Below, piece by piece: positions 10,706-20,997 of a stretch of 64,000 nucleotides of DNA. Location: NCBI GenBank assembly GCA_035578175.1, contig JAQMRL010000008.1, positions 7,850,883 to 7,914,882 on the forward strand. Direction: 5' to 3'. This DNA is from Catonia carolina. Taxonomy: Eukaryota; Arthropoda; Insecta; Hemiptera; Achilidae. Position numbers and translations under genes: made by a program. Each line of letters starts with the position of its first letter. The stretch's first letter is position 1. The notes under the pieces were generated by a model that was not told the DNA's origin, did no database searches, and saw nothing but the letters and a program-made list of their open reading frames with translations.

Positions 10706-10885
10706 CTGCAATCTCTCAGCCATAGATCAGGTGTTATTAGAGGTGGTCCACTGTTATTTGTGCTAGCACCGCTACTTGTTGCTGGAGATTCACCATGCTC
10801 CTTATTCAGGTGAGGATGTAATTGAAGGTGCGCTTGCGCCTCTTTACAAAATATATTCATCTTGTATTGATTTAAACACTTGTCG
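10706..10885 (-). CDS. Sobp: Sobp coding exon: CLNQYKM segment after zinc finger 2
   Basis: A 180-bp exon between acceptor TTTTATTTTCAG and donor GTAAATGTG. It completes an AG|C serine from exon 14484-14721 and gives [21 protein letters not shown], then LLITPD-like [13 protein letters not shown]. The last zinc ligand of finger 2 (Cys in DKC) lies here. CLNQYKM and LITPD..W match conserved SOBP segments. It leaves two bases (AG) for the next exon. A second copy, differing at only two positions, lies in inverted orientation at 58443-58622. Confidence 0.93.
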
Positions 10886-10959
10886 CTGAAAATAAAAATA
10901 ACTGTTATTAGTTTACAAATCTTAATCCATGACAGGCAGATGGATTGGTAAACTATTTG

Positions 10960-11064
10960 CACTCGATCTGTTAGTTAGTTTCAGGGCTACGAAAAATAGT
11001 TCTGTTTCTTATCGCATGGTCAACCAATTATATGAATGAAGCATTTAACAACTGAAGAGGTAGA
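10960..11064 (-). repeat. Family R fragment upstream of the Sobp exon
   Basis: Truncated family R copy interrupted by S1a at 11065-11226; it resumes to about 11275. The corresponding R copy also precedes the duplicated exon at 58.0-58.4 kb. Confidence 0.7.
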
Positions 11065-11226
11065 TTTTTTTTTAACATCAGACTGTTCTGCAATTACTGC
11101 TAAAGCAGACTGTGAAAAATGAACTGATTTTTTGTAACGTATGAAAATATGCCGTGCCTGAATGGGATTCGAACCCAAAACCGCAAGATAAGAGGCGAGC
11201 ACGTTACCAACTACGCCAATGCGGCC
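11065..11226 (-). mobile_element. SINE S1a inserted in family R
   Basis: Poly-T, then the reverse S1a body, B box GGGATTCGAACCC, and tRNA-like head ending GCGGCCGGC. It is flanked by AGAGGTAG on both sides (target-site duplication). Confidence 0.85.
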
Positions 11227-11299
11227 GGCAGAGAGGTAGAGGTATAAAAGACACTAGTCACAGTTAACTCCTCTCAGAGTTAACTGAGAGGAGGAGTTA

Positions 11300-11656
11300 A
11301 CTGGATCTGCTAGTTCCAGGGCTACAAAAAATACTTCTGTTTCTTATCACATGGTCAGCCAATTAAATGACTGAATCATTGAAGAACAGAAGAGGTAGAG
11401 GTGTACTGTGACACTAATCAGAGTTATCTCCTCTGAAAGTAATGAATTTTATTATACAGCCAGACCCTGTGGTGAATGAAGTGAAGGTGTCATTTGCAGA
11501 GTGGAAAATATGTGCTTTTCAGAGGGCATGCTGATAAGCATACTTTTCCACTCAGTGAGGAAGGCAATTGTAAACCACCTCACTCCTCGTTTTACTTAGT
11601 AAAACCTCTACAGGTTCAAACCAGCCTTTCGCCTGATGACCTAAACAACAACATAT
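11300..11656 (-). repeat. Family R copy
   Basis: Reads from CCAGGGCTACAAAAAATA to CCTAAACAACA, the reverse of the 650-1040 copy. No coding frame. Confidence 0.8.
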
Positions 11657-12185
11657 GAAAATATGCCGTGACTGAATGGGATTCGAAACCAAGACCGCAT
11701 GATAAGAGGCGAGCACGTTACCAACTATGCCAATGCGGCCGACAGAGAGGTAGAGGTGTGAAAGACACTAGTCACAGTTAACTCCTCTTAGAGTAATGAA
11801 TTTTATTATACAGCCAGACCCTGTGGTGAATAAAGTGAAGATGTCATTTGCAGGTTGCAAAGTACAGTAAATCGAGCCGACCCATGGTGTAGTGGTCAGC
11901 GTAACTGGCTTCTAATACGGGGTCCCGGGTTCGATTCCCGGTCTTGTCTGGCATTTTTTCATCTGTACATCACCTCATATCATTACCTACGCACAAACCT
12001 AAGGTTTACGTAGGCATCATCACTCAATAAAAAAATAAAAAATGCTTTTCGAAGGACCTGACATACTGATAAACATAGTTTTCCATTCATTGAGGAAGGC
12101 AAGGTTAACCACCTCATTCATCGTTTTATTTTGTAAAGCCTCTAGAGGTTCAAAATAGCCTTTCCGCTTATGACCTAAACGACAT
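11657..12185 (-). repeat. Second S1/R composite, split by a SINE
   Basis: A partial S1a (11657-11740) is joined to family R (11745-11878 and 12042-12185), which is interrupted by S3 SINE. The S1-R junction GCGGCCG(G/A)CAGAGAGGTAGAGG repeats the one at 11226, about 515 bp earlier, so the segment is locally duplicated. Confidence 0.7.
11879..12041 (+). mobile_element. tRNA-derived SINE S3
   Basis: The tRNA-like head has an A-box-like TGGTGTAGTGGTCAGCGTAA and B box GGTTCGATTCCC. A body with TCACCTCATATCATTACC and TAGGCATCATCACTC follows, then an A-rich tail. A 5'-truncated relative lies at 57.87-58.00 kb. Confidence 0.75.
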
Positions 12186-12189
12186 CTTA

Positions 12190-12600
12190 ACCCATTGGGT
12201 TGGTCTAGTGGTAAAGCCATCGCCGTGAGTCAGTTGTTTAACATGTGATTTATGGAAACGAAGGTTCCTGGTTCAAATTCTGGTAAAGGTAGTTACTTTT
12301 ATATGGATTTGAATACTAGACAGTGGTTACCGGTGTACTTTGATGGTTGGGATTCAATTAACCATACTCTCTGACTCTGTACCAGACTACACCTCATTTG
12401 CCGGCTGCATTGGCGTAGTTGCTTGCCTCTCATCGTGCGGTCTTGAGTTCGTATCCCATTCAGGCATGGCATATTTTCATATGTTACAAAAAATCATTTC
12501 ATCCTTCACCGTCTGCATTAGCAGTAACTGCAGAACAGGTCGGACGTTAAACCCAAAAAAAAACCAAAACCTCATTTCATTGGGTCATGGGTCCCATGAA
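12190..12600 (+). mobile_element. SINE S2 split by SINE S1a
   Basis: S2 has a tRNA-like head (GGTTGGTCTAGTGGTAAAG A box; GGTTCCTGGTTCAAATTC B box) and a body with GACAGTGGTTACCGGTGTAC. It is interrupted at ACACCTCATTT by S1a (about 12402-12570). The sequence ACCTCATTT is repeated on the far side, giving a clear target-site duplication and order of insertion. Confidence 0.85.
12402..12570 (+). mobile_element. SINE S1a inserted in S2
   Basis: Head GCCGGCTGCATTGGCGTAG, a B-box-like region, the S1a body GTCTGCATTAGCAGTAACTG, and an A-rich tail. TSD ACCTCATTT. Confidence 0.85.
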
Positions 12601-12950
12601 CCTCTAGAGGTTTTACTAAGTAAAAACGAGGAGTAAGGTGGTTTACCTTTGCCTTCCTCACTGAGTTGAAAGAGTATGCTATCAGCATGCCAAGCCCTCT
12701 GAAAAGCACTCACTTTCCACCCTGCAAATGACACCTTCACTTCATTCACCACAGGGTCTGGCTGCATAGTGAAATTCATTACTCTCAGAGGAGATAACTC
12801 TGACTAGTGTCTTTTTACCTCTACCTCTTCTGTTCTTAAATAGTTCAGTCATATAAGTGGCTGACTATATGGTAAGAAACAGAACTATTTTTTTAGCCCT
12901 GGACCAAACAGATAGAGTGCAATTAAAATAACATTCCACCTGCCCGTTTT
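12595..12950 (+). repeat. Family R copy, 5' end truncated
   Basis: Starts GAACCTCTAGAGG and ends ACCTGCCCGTTTTGGGCA. Highly similar to the copy at 17.07-17.45 kb. Confidence 0.75.
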
Positions 12951-13208
12951 GGGCATATTTTGGGTTTATTTTATGCTATACTAAAAAAGTTTTCAATAAA
13001 AATTTTAATATCGAATTGAAGCTTATTTTATTGTTGGTTGAAGGGTATACATTAACATTTTCGGAAATTAATAGTGTATTAAATATAATGAATTACGCAT
13101 AAAAAGTACCCGTTTTTAAACCACTTTTCTAGTTTCTATTTCATATAATGAATTAATACAATAATTTCACTAACCTTCTTTTTAAACTGCGTCACCTTTA
13201 TTTCAATT

Positions 13209-13252
13209 TTCACTTACACGTGTTTCGGTGGATCCACCATCATCAGAGTAAA
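13209..13252 (-). ncRNA. Hammerhead ribozyme-like motif, second copy
   Basis: Minus strand: UUUACU, CUGAUGA, U, GGUG-GAUC-CACC, GAAA, CAC/GUG, UA, AGUGAA. Stem I here pairs UUUACU with AGUGAA. The 3-kb copy pairs the same strand with AGUAGG, so the differing bases keep six pairs (G-U exchanged for A-U). The core is identical in both copies. Cleavage is predicted after the GUA triplet. Confidence 0.68.
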
Positions 13253-13366
13253 TAACATATAATTGAAACTAAAAACATTATTTATTAAAAATCTATAGAA
13301 GATGATACATCTTCAGTCACTTGTATAAAACTGATTTAAAATTAATTTATTTTAATTTATCCCTTC

Positions 13367-13623
13367 TCATATTTACTGTAGATAGCAGCAGCAGTCAATA
13401 TCACTTCATCATTCCTAAATTTCACCTGTTCATTCAAAATGTCCTGCTTTTGCTCTTTTAAATATTTATAAATGTGGAACATCTCATATTTTTCAATTTT
13501 ATTTTTATTTTCTATATTACATTGTTCTATTATATTGAAATGTTCATCTATTTTACCAAATTTATGTTTTTCTTCTTTTATATGATTGGTATAGTTAGAT
13601 ATAATGTAGTCACATTTCAGTGC
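13367..13623 (-). pseudogene. Penelope-like element protein, C-terminal 85 residues
   Basis: An open minus-strand frame without its own start reads ALKCDYIISNYTNHIKEE, then KFGKIDEHFNIIE, EKYEMFHIYKYLK, and ends AIYSKYEKG and TAA. NHIKEE..H.F..ID and E.(F/Y)HIYK are typical of the end of the GIY-YIG endonuclease region of Penelope-like proteins. The reverse transcriptase part is missing through 5' truncation. No stop interrupts the remaining frame, which suggests a fairly young insertion. Confidence 0.75.
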
Positions 13624-13639
13624 TCCACTTTTCTAGTAT

Positions 13640-14022
13640 ATCCAACTTGAAGGTACTATTACTTTGTTCAGCCGTACTTTTAATTATATAGGGCTAAAAA
13701 GTATTATCTGTTAATGTACAATAAAACAAGCTTTAATTTGGCGTATCGTAATTGTTTTTACATATAACCGTTCAAAACATATTGCTCTTTAAAGACAGGT
13801 GTTTTCTTTCATGAATCGGACTATATTTGATAAATTCTTAGATTAAGTACTTAGATCAATTAAGTTAGAACAAAATTGAATGGGTCAACGGAAAAACGTT
13901 GCAAGTAACAAAAACAAGTTTTTACTGAAAGTGAAAGATACCATCTGATTCTTAGCTGTATAATGATTTTTCATTGTATGACGATTTCGTTTCAAGAATT
14001 CCGAGATTTTAGTTAGAATTAC
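13640..14022. other. Sobp intron sequence, nothing recognised
   Basis: AT-rich sequence without recognisable repeats or frames. Confidence 0.5.
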
Positions 14023-14429
14023 TTGTTGTTGTTTAGGTCATTAGCCAAAAGGCTGGTTTGAACCTCTAGAGGTTTTACTAAGTAAAACGAGGAGTGAGGT
14101 GGTCTACCATTGCCACAACTCACTGAGTGGAAAAGTACGCTTATCAGCATGCCAGGCCCTCTGAAAAGCATATATTTTCCACTCTGCAAATGACACCTTC
14201 ACTTCATTCACCACAGGGTCTCACTGTATAATGAAATTTATTACTTTCAGAGGAGACAACTCTGATTAGTGTCTTTTGCACCTCTACCTCTTCTGTTCTT
14301 AAATGATTCAGTCATTTAATTTAATTGGGTGACCATGTGATAAGAAAAATAACTATTTATTTTAGCCCTGCAACTAACAGATTGAGTGTAAATAATTTGA
14401 CACTCCACCTGTCTGTTATGGGCAGTTAA
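14023..14429 (+). repeat. Family R copy near the Sobp zinc-finger exon
   Basis: From TGTTGTTGTTTAGGTCATT to CCTGTCTGTTATGGGCAG, ending about 55 bp from the exon donor at 14483. Confidence 0.8.
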
Positions 14430-14483
14430 TGGTTTATTTTATACTATACTAAAAAAAAATTTTCAATAAAAATTTTAATTTAC

Positions 14484-14721
14484 CTGCAAAATTGCAACTG
14501 ATGATCACCGTCTTGAAAATCAACATAGTTGACAGTATGACGAACATGTCGACACCAATCACATGTTTTATTACGTTTAAAACTCGCTCTTCTACACTGC
14601 GTAAAACATATTTCACTACAAAATGATTTCTGTCCATTAGCCGTCTTGAAACTGAATGCCTTAGCACCACTTATCTTTTGACACCATGCACATGTTGTAC
14701 AACCAGCTGCGACCGGTAATA
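14484..14721 (-). CDS. Sobp: Sobp coding exon: two FCS-type zinc fingers
   Basis: A 238-bp exon between acceptor TTTATTTCCAG and donor GTAAATTAAA. Its first two bases (TA) complete a G|TA valine from exon 27133-27427, giving [10 protein letters not shown]. It then encodes [38 protein letters not shown] and [14 protein letters not shown]. In the joined partial protein (numbered from Glu1 of exon 27427) finger 1 ligands are Cys109/112 and Cys133/137. Finger 2 ligands are Cys152/155 and Cys177, with Cys181 in the next exon. The CAWCQK, FCSE.CF and CDWC.H.RHT motifs match SOBP. The stretch between the fingers is much shorter than in vertebrate SOBP. Confidence 0.94.
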
Positions 14722-14789
14722 CTGGAAATAAAAAAATAAAAAATATAAAAAATTAGTACAAATAAATTTTCTTCATTCAAACAAATAAA

Positions 14790-15060
14790 GAGTAATTCAC
14801 GAAGAAATGGAAATACTTGGGGAGTATACATATAAACATAGGTTCAGAAATGCTTCGTTAATGTGTTACGGTGAGGGAAAGATTTCACCTGGATTTCGGC
14901 TCATCCCATGAAATAAAGTTTTAATTAAATTTTTATGGCGTTAATTAAGAGTCAAAAAGAGTGGTTTCTTATGGTTTTGAACTGAAAAAGTGAATTAAAT
15001 AGGTATCGGAACCATAAATTTAATAGTTTTTGAGAAATATGAGATAAAATGGAAATAAAT
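14790..15060. repeat. Diverged arm of foldback family F
   Basis: AATTCACGAAG, AAACATAGGTTCAGAAATGC and TTTCACCTGGATTTCGGCTC follow the left arm of the 1-kb foldback at 35.86 kb in the same order, with many changes. No right arm is seen. Confidence 0.6.
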
Positions 15061-15477
15061 AGGACCTATTATCTTGCGGAGGAACTTTCTCTCAAATTTC
15101 TCTGCTTCTCGTTAGACTAAACTCCCCGGTCATTCTAAGGCCACTTGTGTACAGCCGCACGCAGGTTTTATAACAGTATTATAATGTCTGATGTTAGCTT
15201 GTCTTCAGAGTGCTTTCTTTTTATACAAGTGGTGAGTTCCTTGGAGTCCACCGGTCATCAGTCCTCGTCTGTTGTTCCTCGCTTTCTTTTTATTAAAATT
15301 ATTTAAAAAAACAACAATCTAAAATCAGTATAATAAATCTAAAAGAAAAAACCAAACAATATAATTTTAATGCCTGAAATAAAACTTCTCGTGCCTAAAT
15401 CTGTAGAATTTTCAGTACTTGAACATCATTAAATCAGATGATTAGCTCCATCATCAGATGGAAAGCGTTGCTGATTT
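15061..15477. other. Sobp intron sequence, nothing recognised
   Basis: Mixed-composition spacer before the second HINE. No frame or known repeat recognised. Confidence 0.5.
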
Positions 15478-16388
15478 TTACTTTCCCTTGCCTATATGAA
15501 TATATACGAAGGAAAGTATTGTTTTCATGTCGATTTTTAGAAATCGAGTTTTCACCGGATCTATACGTTTTCAGACCCCCTGAACCCAAAAAACATGTTT
15601 TTAGCGATTGGTCTGTGTGTGAACAGAATATCTCAAGAACGGAACATCGTACGAACTTGAAACTTGAAACTTAAGTTACATACCACTACCGGACCCGACA
15701 CGAACATTTTCATCAAAATCGGTCAACCGGAAGTAGTAGATTAATCGTGTAATTTTTCACTTTTTTGCGATTTTCTCAAAAACTGGTCCTACGATTTTTT
15801 TAAAAATCGCCTGGTTTACTCAATTTTTTATTCTCTACAAGATAGGGTAGGCGCCATGTTTGCTGAAATTCTGCGTGAGGCTGTTTTTACGTAAAAACAT
15901 TTTCTTTTTAAGATTGCGGCTTTAATATGCATTTTAGCGCAAAACGTTATATAATAAAAGTTGTAGAGAATGTAAAATTCTACAACTTTTATTTCAAACA
16001 TTTTTTTGTATAACGCTTAGTTTAGCGGTAATTAGCAATTTTCTGTTTTTTTTCTCACGAAAACGTGTGAAAAATCTATGTTTTAAGATTTCGGCCTTAG
16101 AATGCATTTTACGACAAAAGTGTATATAATAAAAATTTATAGGAAATTAAGAGATCTAAAACTTTTATTTTAAGCATTTTTTTGTACAGTGCCTAGTTTA
16201 GCGTGAATGAGCGATTTTCCGTATTTTTAGCCAAACTGAGGTCGATTTTAATTTTGCGTATTTCACTAATGTTTTTTGAGGTTAGTTTTTTGTTCATTTC
16301 TAATGTTTTAATACGAATGTTAGGTTTATTGTTAATTATTTGCATTGGCAAGAGAAAGTTGTGTGAGTGTTTCACACCAGATTTTTTT
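15478..16388 (+). mobile_element. HINE-like family H copy 2
   Basis: Begins ACTTTCCCTTGCC and ends GGCAAGAGAAAGTTG, hairpin, CAGATTTTTTT. Only two TG units remain in the microsatellite core. Confidence 0.7.
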
Positions 16389-16429
16389 GTTTTTGGTTCT
16401 TGTACATGTATGTGTGGAGCAGGTGTACT

Positions 16430-16580
16430 ATTTATTTATTTAACGTTGCATCAACTACAGCGGTCGGTCATTAGCAGCGACGACGTTGAGATGTAACTAT
16501 ACACAATGGAGGATGAAATTATTTTTTTTGTAACGTATGAAAATATGCCACCGTGCCTGAGTGGGATTCGAACCCAGGAG
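16430..16580 (-). mobile_element. SINE S1b next to HINE copy 2
   Basis: TTTATTTAACGTTGCATCAAC through GTGGGATTCGAACCCAGGA; the tRNA 5' half is replaced by other sequence. Confidence 0.7.
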
Positions 16581-16635
16581 TACTTTTGTTACGGTGTACT
16601 TTTTGTTACAGCCTATATTATGGATAATCGATTTA

Positions 16636-16790
16636 TTTCCTCCATGCAGTCTTGGGTTCGAATCCCATTCAGGCATGGCATATTTTCATACGTTACAAAA
16701 AATCACTTCATCCTTCACCATCTGCATTAGAAGTAATTGCAGAAAAGTCGGACGTTAAACAAAAAAAAAATAAAAAAATAAAAATTATTT
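16636..16790 (+). mobile_element. Partial SINE S1a
   Basis: CAGTCTTGGGTTCGAATCCC, then the S1a body and an A-rich tail. The A-box half is missing. Confidence 0.75.
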
Positions 16791-17071
16791 CCTTCATCGT
16801 CCAGAATTTCGTTTTAATCCCAAAAGAGGTCAAATGAAGGGGTCGGGAGAAGACGGTGCTAACCCTCATCAACATAATTTTACGCAATGTCATTTTAAAA
16901 GTTTACTGAAATCTACAAATCATGTTTTGGAATTTTTTGTTAAACATTTATTTTTTCTGTTAATCTAAGTTCTTAAGATCATGAATGTAGCATTCTGTTT
17001 AAAACGTGCTTAAAACATTTTATTTTTACAAAACATTTAAATGCCAAAAGACATTAAATGCCCAAAACGGG

Positions 17072-17455
17072 CAGGTGGAGTGTTATTTTAATTGCACTCT
17101 ATCTGTTTGGTCCAGGGCTAAAAAAAATAGTTCTGTTTCTTATCACATAGTCAGCCACTTATATGACTAAACTATTTAAGAACAGAAGAGGTAGAGGTGT
17201 AAAAGACACTAATCAGAGTTATCTCCTCTGAGAGTAATGAATTTCATTATACAGCCAGACCCTGTGCTGAATGAAGTGAAGGTGTCATTTGCAGGGTGGA
17301 AAGTGAGTGCTTTTCGGAGGGCCTGGCATGCTGATAAGCATACTCTTTCAACTCAGTGAGGAAGGCAATGGTAAACCACCTTAATCCTCGTTTTTACTTA
17401 GTAAAACCTCTAGAGGTTCAAGCCAGCCTTTCGGCTGTTGACCTAAACAACAAAA
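17072..17455 (-). repeat. Family R copy
   Basis: CCCAAAACGGGCAGGTGG through GACCTAAACAACA. It carries the same CCCGTTTTGGGC variant end as the 12.6-kb copy. Confidence 0.8.
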
Positions 17456-17857
17456 CATTTAAGGAAAATCATGCTGGAAATTTTGTGGCTTACCACTTTC
17501 TTCCACGGACCCCTTCAAATCTAATAAATTTTAGGTGAAAGACTCGTCAATATATTAATGATTATAAGTATTTCTTTTTCGTTGTATAAAATCTTGGAAT
17601 AAATTAAACAGGATGTCGGTTAATGTGGAGAAGAAGAAGAATGAAGTTGGTTGTAAAGGAGTGAGGGAGAGGGTGGGGGTGGGGGTATAGTGTATCACAA
17701 ACAAAAAGTATTGTAGCATATCAGTATCATATGATAATTATTGAATAAAGGGTTGGCTGTCAGTCAACCCAGTAATTACTGAATGGTCATTCTCACTTTA
17801 ATGAAACTATCATTCATTAATCTCAAGCATCATCATAATTATTAATGATTCTACTTT

Positions 17858-18115
17858 CTTGCACTCCACCCCTCACTCTCCAGCCCTTTCTTTTTCAACC
17901 CCATCTCTCTCCCCCTCTTTCCCCTCTATTTCTCTCTCACCACCTCTCTCTCGCACTCACACTCTCTCTCTCTTCCCCCTCTATTTCTCTCTCTCCACTT
18001 CTCTCTCACACACGCTCTCTTTCTCTTCCCCCTCTATTTCTCTCTCTCTCACACACACACACTCTGACTCTCTCTCTCTTCCTCCCCTATTTCTCTCTCA
18101 CACTCTCTCTCTCTT
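17858..18115 (+). repeat. CT-rich low-complexity tract
   Basis: Long CTCTCT/CCCTC pyrimidine stretches with short CA runs. Long frames across it are an artefact of composition. Confidence 0.9.
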
Positions 18116-18279
18116 TGTTGGTAACGTGCTCGCCTCTCATCATGCGGTCTTGGGCTCGAATCCCATTCAGGCACGGCATATTTTCATACGTTACAAAAAT
18201 CATTTCATCCTTCACCGTCTGCATTAGCAGTAATTGCAGAACAGTCGGACGTTAAACCAAAAAAAAAAAAAAAAAAAAA
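18114..18279 (+). mobile_element. SINE S1a, left half of an inverted pair
   Basis: TTGGTAACGTGCTCGCC, GGTCTTGGGCTCGAATCCC, the S1a body and a poly-A tail that runs into a CT repeat. Confidence 0.85.
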
Positions 18280-18311
18280 TCTCTCTCTCTCTCTCAGTAT
18301 TGTACTTGAAC

Positions 18312-18430
18312 AATGAAGGATGAAATGATTTTTTGTAACATATGAAAATATGCCGTGCCTGAGTTGGATTCGAACCCAAGACCGCATGATTAGAGGCGAG
18401 CACGTTACCAACTACGCTAATGCGGCCAGC
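18312..18430 (-). mobile_element. SINE S1a, right half of an inverted pair
   Basis: Reverse S1a lacking the distal tail, ending ACGCTAATGCGGCCAGC. With the plus copy it could fold into a hairpin with arms of about 115 bp. Confidence 0.8.
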
Positions 18431-18462
18431 AATTACTAGGATTTGAACCAGGAACCACTAAC

Positions 18463-18856
18463 CTTGTTGTTTAGGTCATCAGCCTGTAGGCTGGTTTAAA
18501 CCTGTACAGAATGACTAAGTAAAACAAGATGTGAGGTGGTTTACCATTGCCTTCCTCACTGAATGGAAAAGTAAGCTTATCAGCATGCCGGGCCCTCTGA
18601 AAAGCACATATTTTCCACTCTGCAAATGACACCTTCACTTCATTCACCACAGGGTCCAACTGTATAATAAAATTCATTACTTTCAGAGGAGATAACTCTG
18701 ATTAGTGTCTTTTACACCTCTACCTCTTCTGTTCTTAAATGATTCAGTCATTTAATTGGCTGACCATGTGATAAGAAATAGAACTATTTATTTTAGCCCT
18801 GCAATGAACAGATTGAGTGTAAATAATTTGACACTCCACCTGTCTGTTATAGGCAG
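18463..18856 (+). repeat. Family R copy
   Basis: TTGTTTAGGTCATCAGCC through CCACCTGTCTGTTATAGGCAG. Confidence 0.8.
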
Positions 18857-18940
18857 GCCACTAAACGTAGCGTTAAACAAAAAAATGTTAAGAATAAAAA
18901 TTGTGGATTGTAAATTGTCTACATTTTCTTAAATTTATTT

Positions 18941-19087
18941 TTACTTTCTCTTGCCTATATGAATATATAGGAAAGAAAGTATTGTTTTCATGTCGATTTT
19001 TCGAAATCGAGTTTTCACCGGATCTATACGTTTTCAGACCCCCTGAACCCAAAAAACATGTTTTTAGCGATTGGTCTGTCTCTCTCT

Positions 19088-19138
<51 letters not shown>

Positions 19139-19919
19139 CAAAATATCTCAAGAACGGAACATCGTACGAACTGGAAACTTGAAACTTAAGTTACATAACA
19201 CTACCGGACCCGACACGAACATTTTCATCAAAATCGGTCAAACGGAAGTAGTAGTTTATTCGTGTCATTTTTCACTTTTTTGCGATTTTCTCAAAAACTG
19301 GTCCTACGATTTTTTTTTAAAATCACCTGGTTTACTCAATTTTTTATTCTCTACAAGATAGGGTAGGCGCCATGTTTGCTGAAATTCTGGGTGAGGCTGT
19401 TTTTACATAAAAACATTTTGTTTTTAAGATTGCGGCTGTAATATGCATTTTAGCGCAAAACGTTATATAATAAAAGTTGTAGAAAATTTAAAATTCTACA
19501 ACTTTTATTTGAAACATTTTTTTGTATAACGCTTAGTTTAGCAGTAATTTGCGATTTTCTGTTTTTTTCTCACGAAAACGTGAGAAAAATTGATTTTTTT
19601 AACATTTCGGCCTTAGTATGCACTTTACGACAAAAGTGTATATAATAAAATTTATAGAAAATTAAGAGGTCTACAACTTTTATTTAGAAAATTTGTCTCT
19701 ACAGAGCCTAGTTTAGCGTGAAAGTGGGATCTTCCGTTTTTTTTAAGCCAAATTGAGTTCGATTTTCATTTTGCGTTATTCACTCATGATTAAAATAAGG
19801 TTATGTTTTTGAGGTTAGTTTTTTGTTTATTTCTAATGTTTTATTACTAATGTTAGGTTTATTGTTAATTATTTGCACTGGCAAGAGAAAGTTGTGTGAG
19901 TGTTTCACACCACATTTTT
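18941..19919 (+). mobile_element. HINE-like family H copy 3, first of a tandem pair
   Basis: Full-length with TCTC and about 20 TG units in the core. Its 3' hairpin end runs directly into the 5' ACTTTCTCTTGCC of copy 4. Confidence 0.75.
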
Positions 19920-20831
19920 ACTTTCTCTTGCCTATGAATATATAGGAAGGAAAGTATTGTTTTCATGTCGATTTTTTGAAATCGAGTTTTCACCGGATCT
20001 ATACGTTTTCAGACCCCCTGAACCCAAAAAACATGTTTTTAGCGATTGGTCTGTGTGTGTGTGTGTGAACAGAATATCTCAAGAACGGAACATCGTACGA
20101 ACTTGAAACTTGAAACTTAAGTTACATACCACTACCGGACCCGACATGAACATTTTCATCAAAATCGGTCAACCGGAAGTAGTAGTTTATTCATGTAATT
20201 TTTCACTTTTTTGCGATTTTCTCAAAAACTGGTCCTACGATTTTTTTTTAAATCACCTCATTTACTCAATTTTTTATTCTCTACAAGATAAGGTAGGCGC
20301 CATGTTTGCTGAAATTCTGCGTGAAGCTGTTTTTACGTAAAAACTTTTTCTTTTTAAGATTGCGGCTTTAATATGCATTTTAGCGCAAAACGTTATATAA
20401 TAAAAGTTGTAGAAAATGTAAAATTCTACAACTTTAATTCAAACATTTTTTTGTATAACGCTTAGTTTAGCGGTAATTAGCGATTTTCTGTTTTTTTCTC
20501 ACGAAAACGTGTGAAAAATCGGTTTTTTTAAGATTTCGGCCTTAGAATGCATTTTACGACAAAAGTGTGTAAAATAAAATTTGTAGAAAATTAAAAGATC
20601 TACAACCTTTATTTAAAGCTTTTTTTTGTACAGTGCCTAGTTTAGCGTGTAGGAGCGATTTTCCGTATTTTTAAGCCAAACTGAGGTCGATTTTAATTTT
20701 GCGTATTTCACTAATGTTTTTTGAGGTTAGTTTTTTGTTTATTTCTAATATTTTATTACTAATGTTAGGTTTATTGTTAATTATTTGCACTGACAAGAGA
20801 AAGTTGTGTGAGTGTTACACACCAGATTTTT
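19918..20831 (+). mobile_element. HINE-like family H copy 4, second of a tandem pair
   Basis: Head-to-tail with copy 3. It ends GACAAGAGAAAGTTGTGTG, TTACACACCAGATTTT and is followed by SINE S1b (20832-20997, minus). Confidence 0.75.
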
Positions 20832-20997
20832 TTTATTTATTTAACGTCGCATCAACTGCAAGGTATTAGCGACGACGTTGGGGTGCAACTGTGTGAGGAT
20901 GAAATAATTTTTTGTGATTTATAAAAATCTGCCGTGCCTGAGTGGGATTCGAACCCAGGACCGCATGATGAGAGGCGTGCACGTTACCAAAACAACT
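20832..20997 (-). mobile_element. SINE S1b abutting HINE copy 4
   Basis: TTTATTTAACGTCGCATCAAC through GTGGGATTCGAACCCAGGA and CGTGCACGTTACCAA. Confidence 0.75.

Larger units (their letters stand above)
13134..13624 (-). mobile_element. 5'-truncated Penelope-like element with 13-bp TSD
   Basis: A 491-bp insertion is bounded by the exact direct repeat CCACTTTTCTAGT (13121-13133 and 13625-13637). Minus-strand order is the C-terminal end of the element's protein (13623-13367), then a 3' region with a hammerhead-like motif (13252-13209) and an end matching the 2.96-kb fragment. The GIY-YIG-type C-terminal sequence followed by a hammerhead in the terminal repeat region is the known arrangement in Penelope-like elements. 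Confidence 0.82.

Noticed and set aside
12585..12779. Small minus-strand proteins such as MNFTMQPDPVVNEVKVSF
   Set aside because: The same frame occurs in several family R copies with stops and frameshifts; no evidence of coding.
14449..14670. Minus-strand frame starting [14 protein letters not shown]
   Set aside because: A shifted frame of the Sobp zinc-finger exon; the frame that joins the splice sites encodes CAWCQK and CDWCRH.
17845..18255. Long plus-strand frames rich in serine/leucine
   Set aside because: Created by CT-rich low-complexity DNA joined to an S1 SINE.
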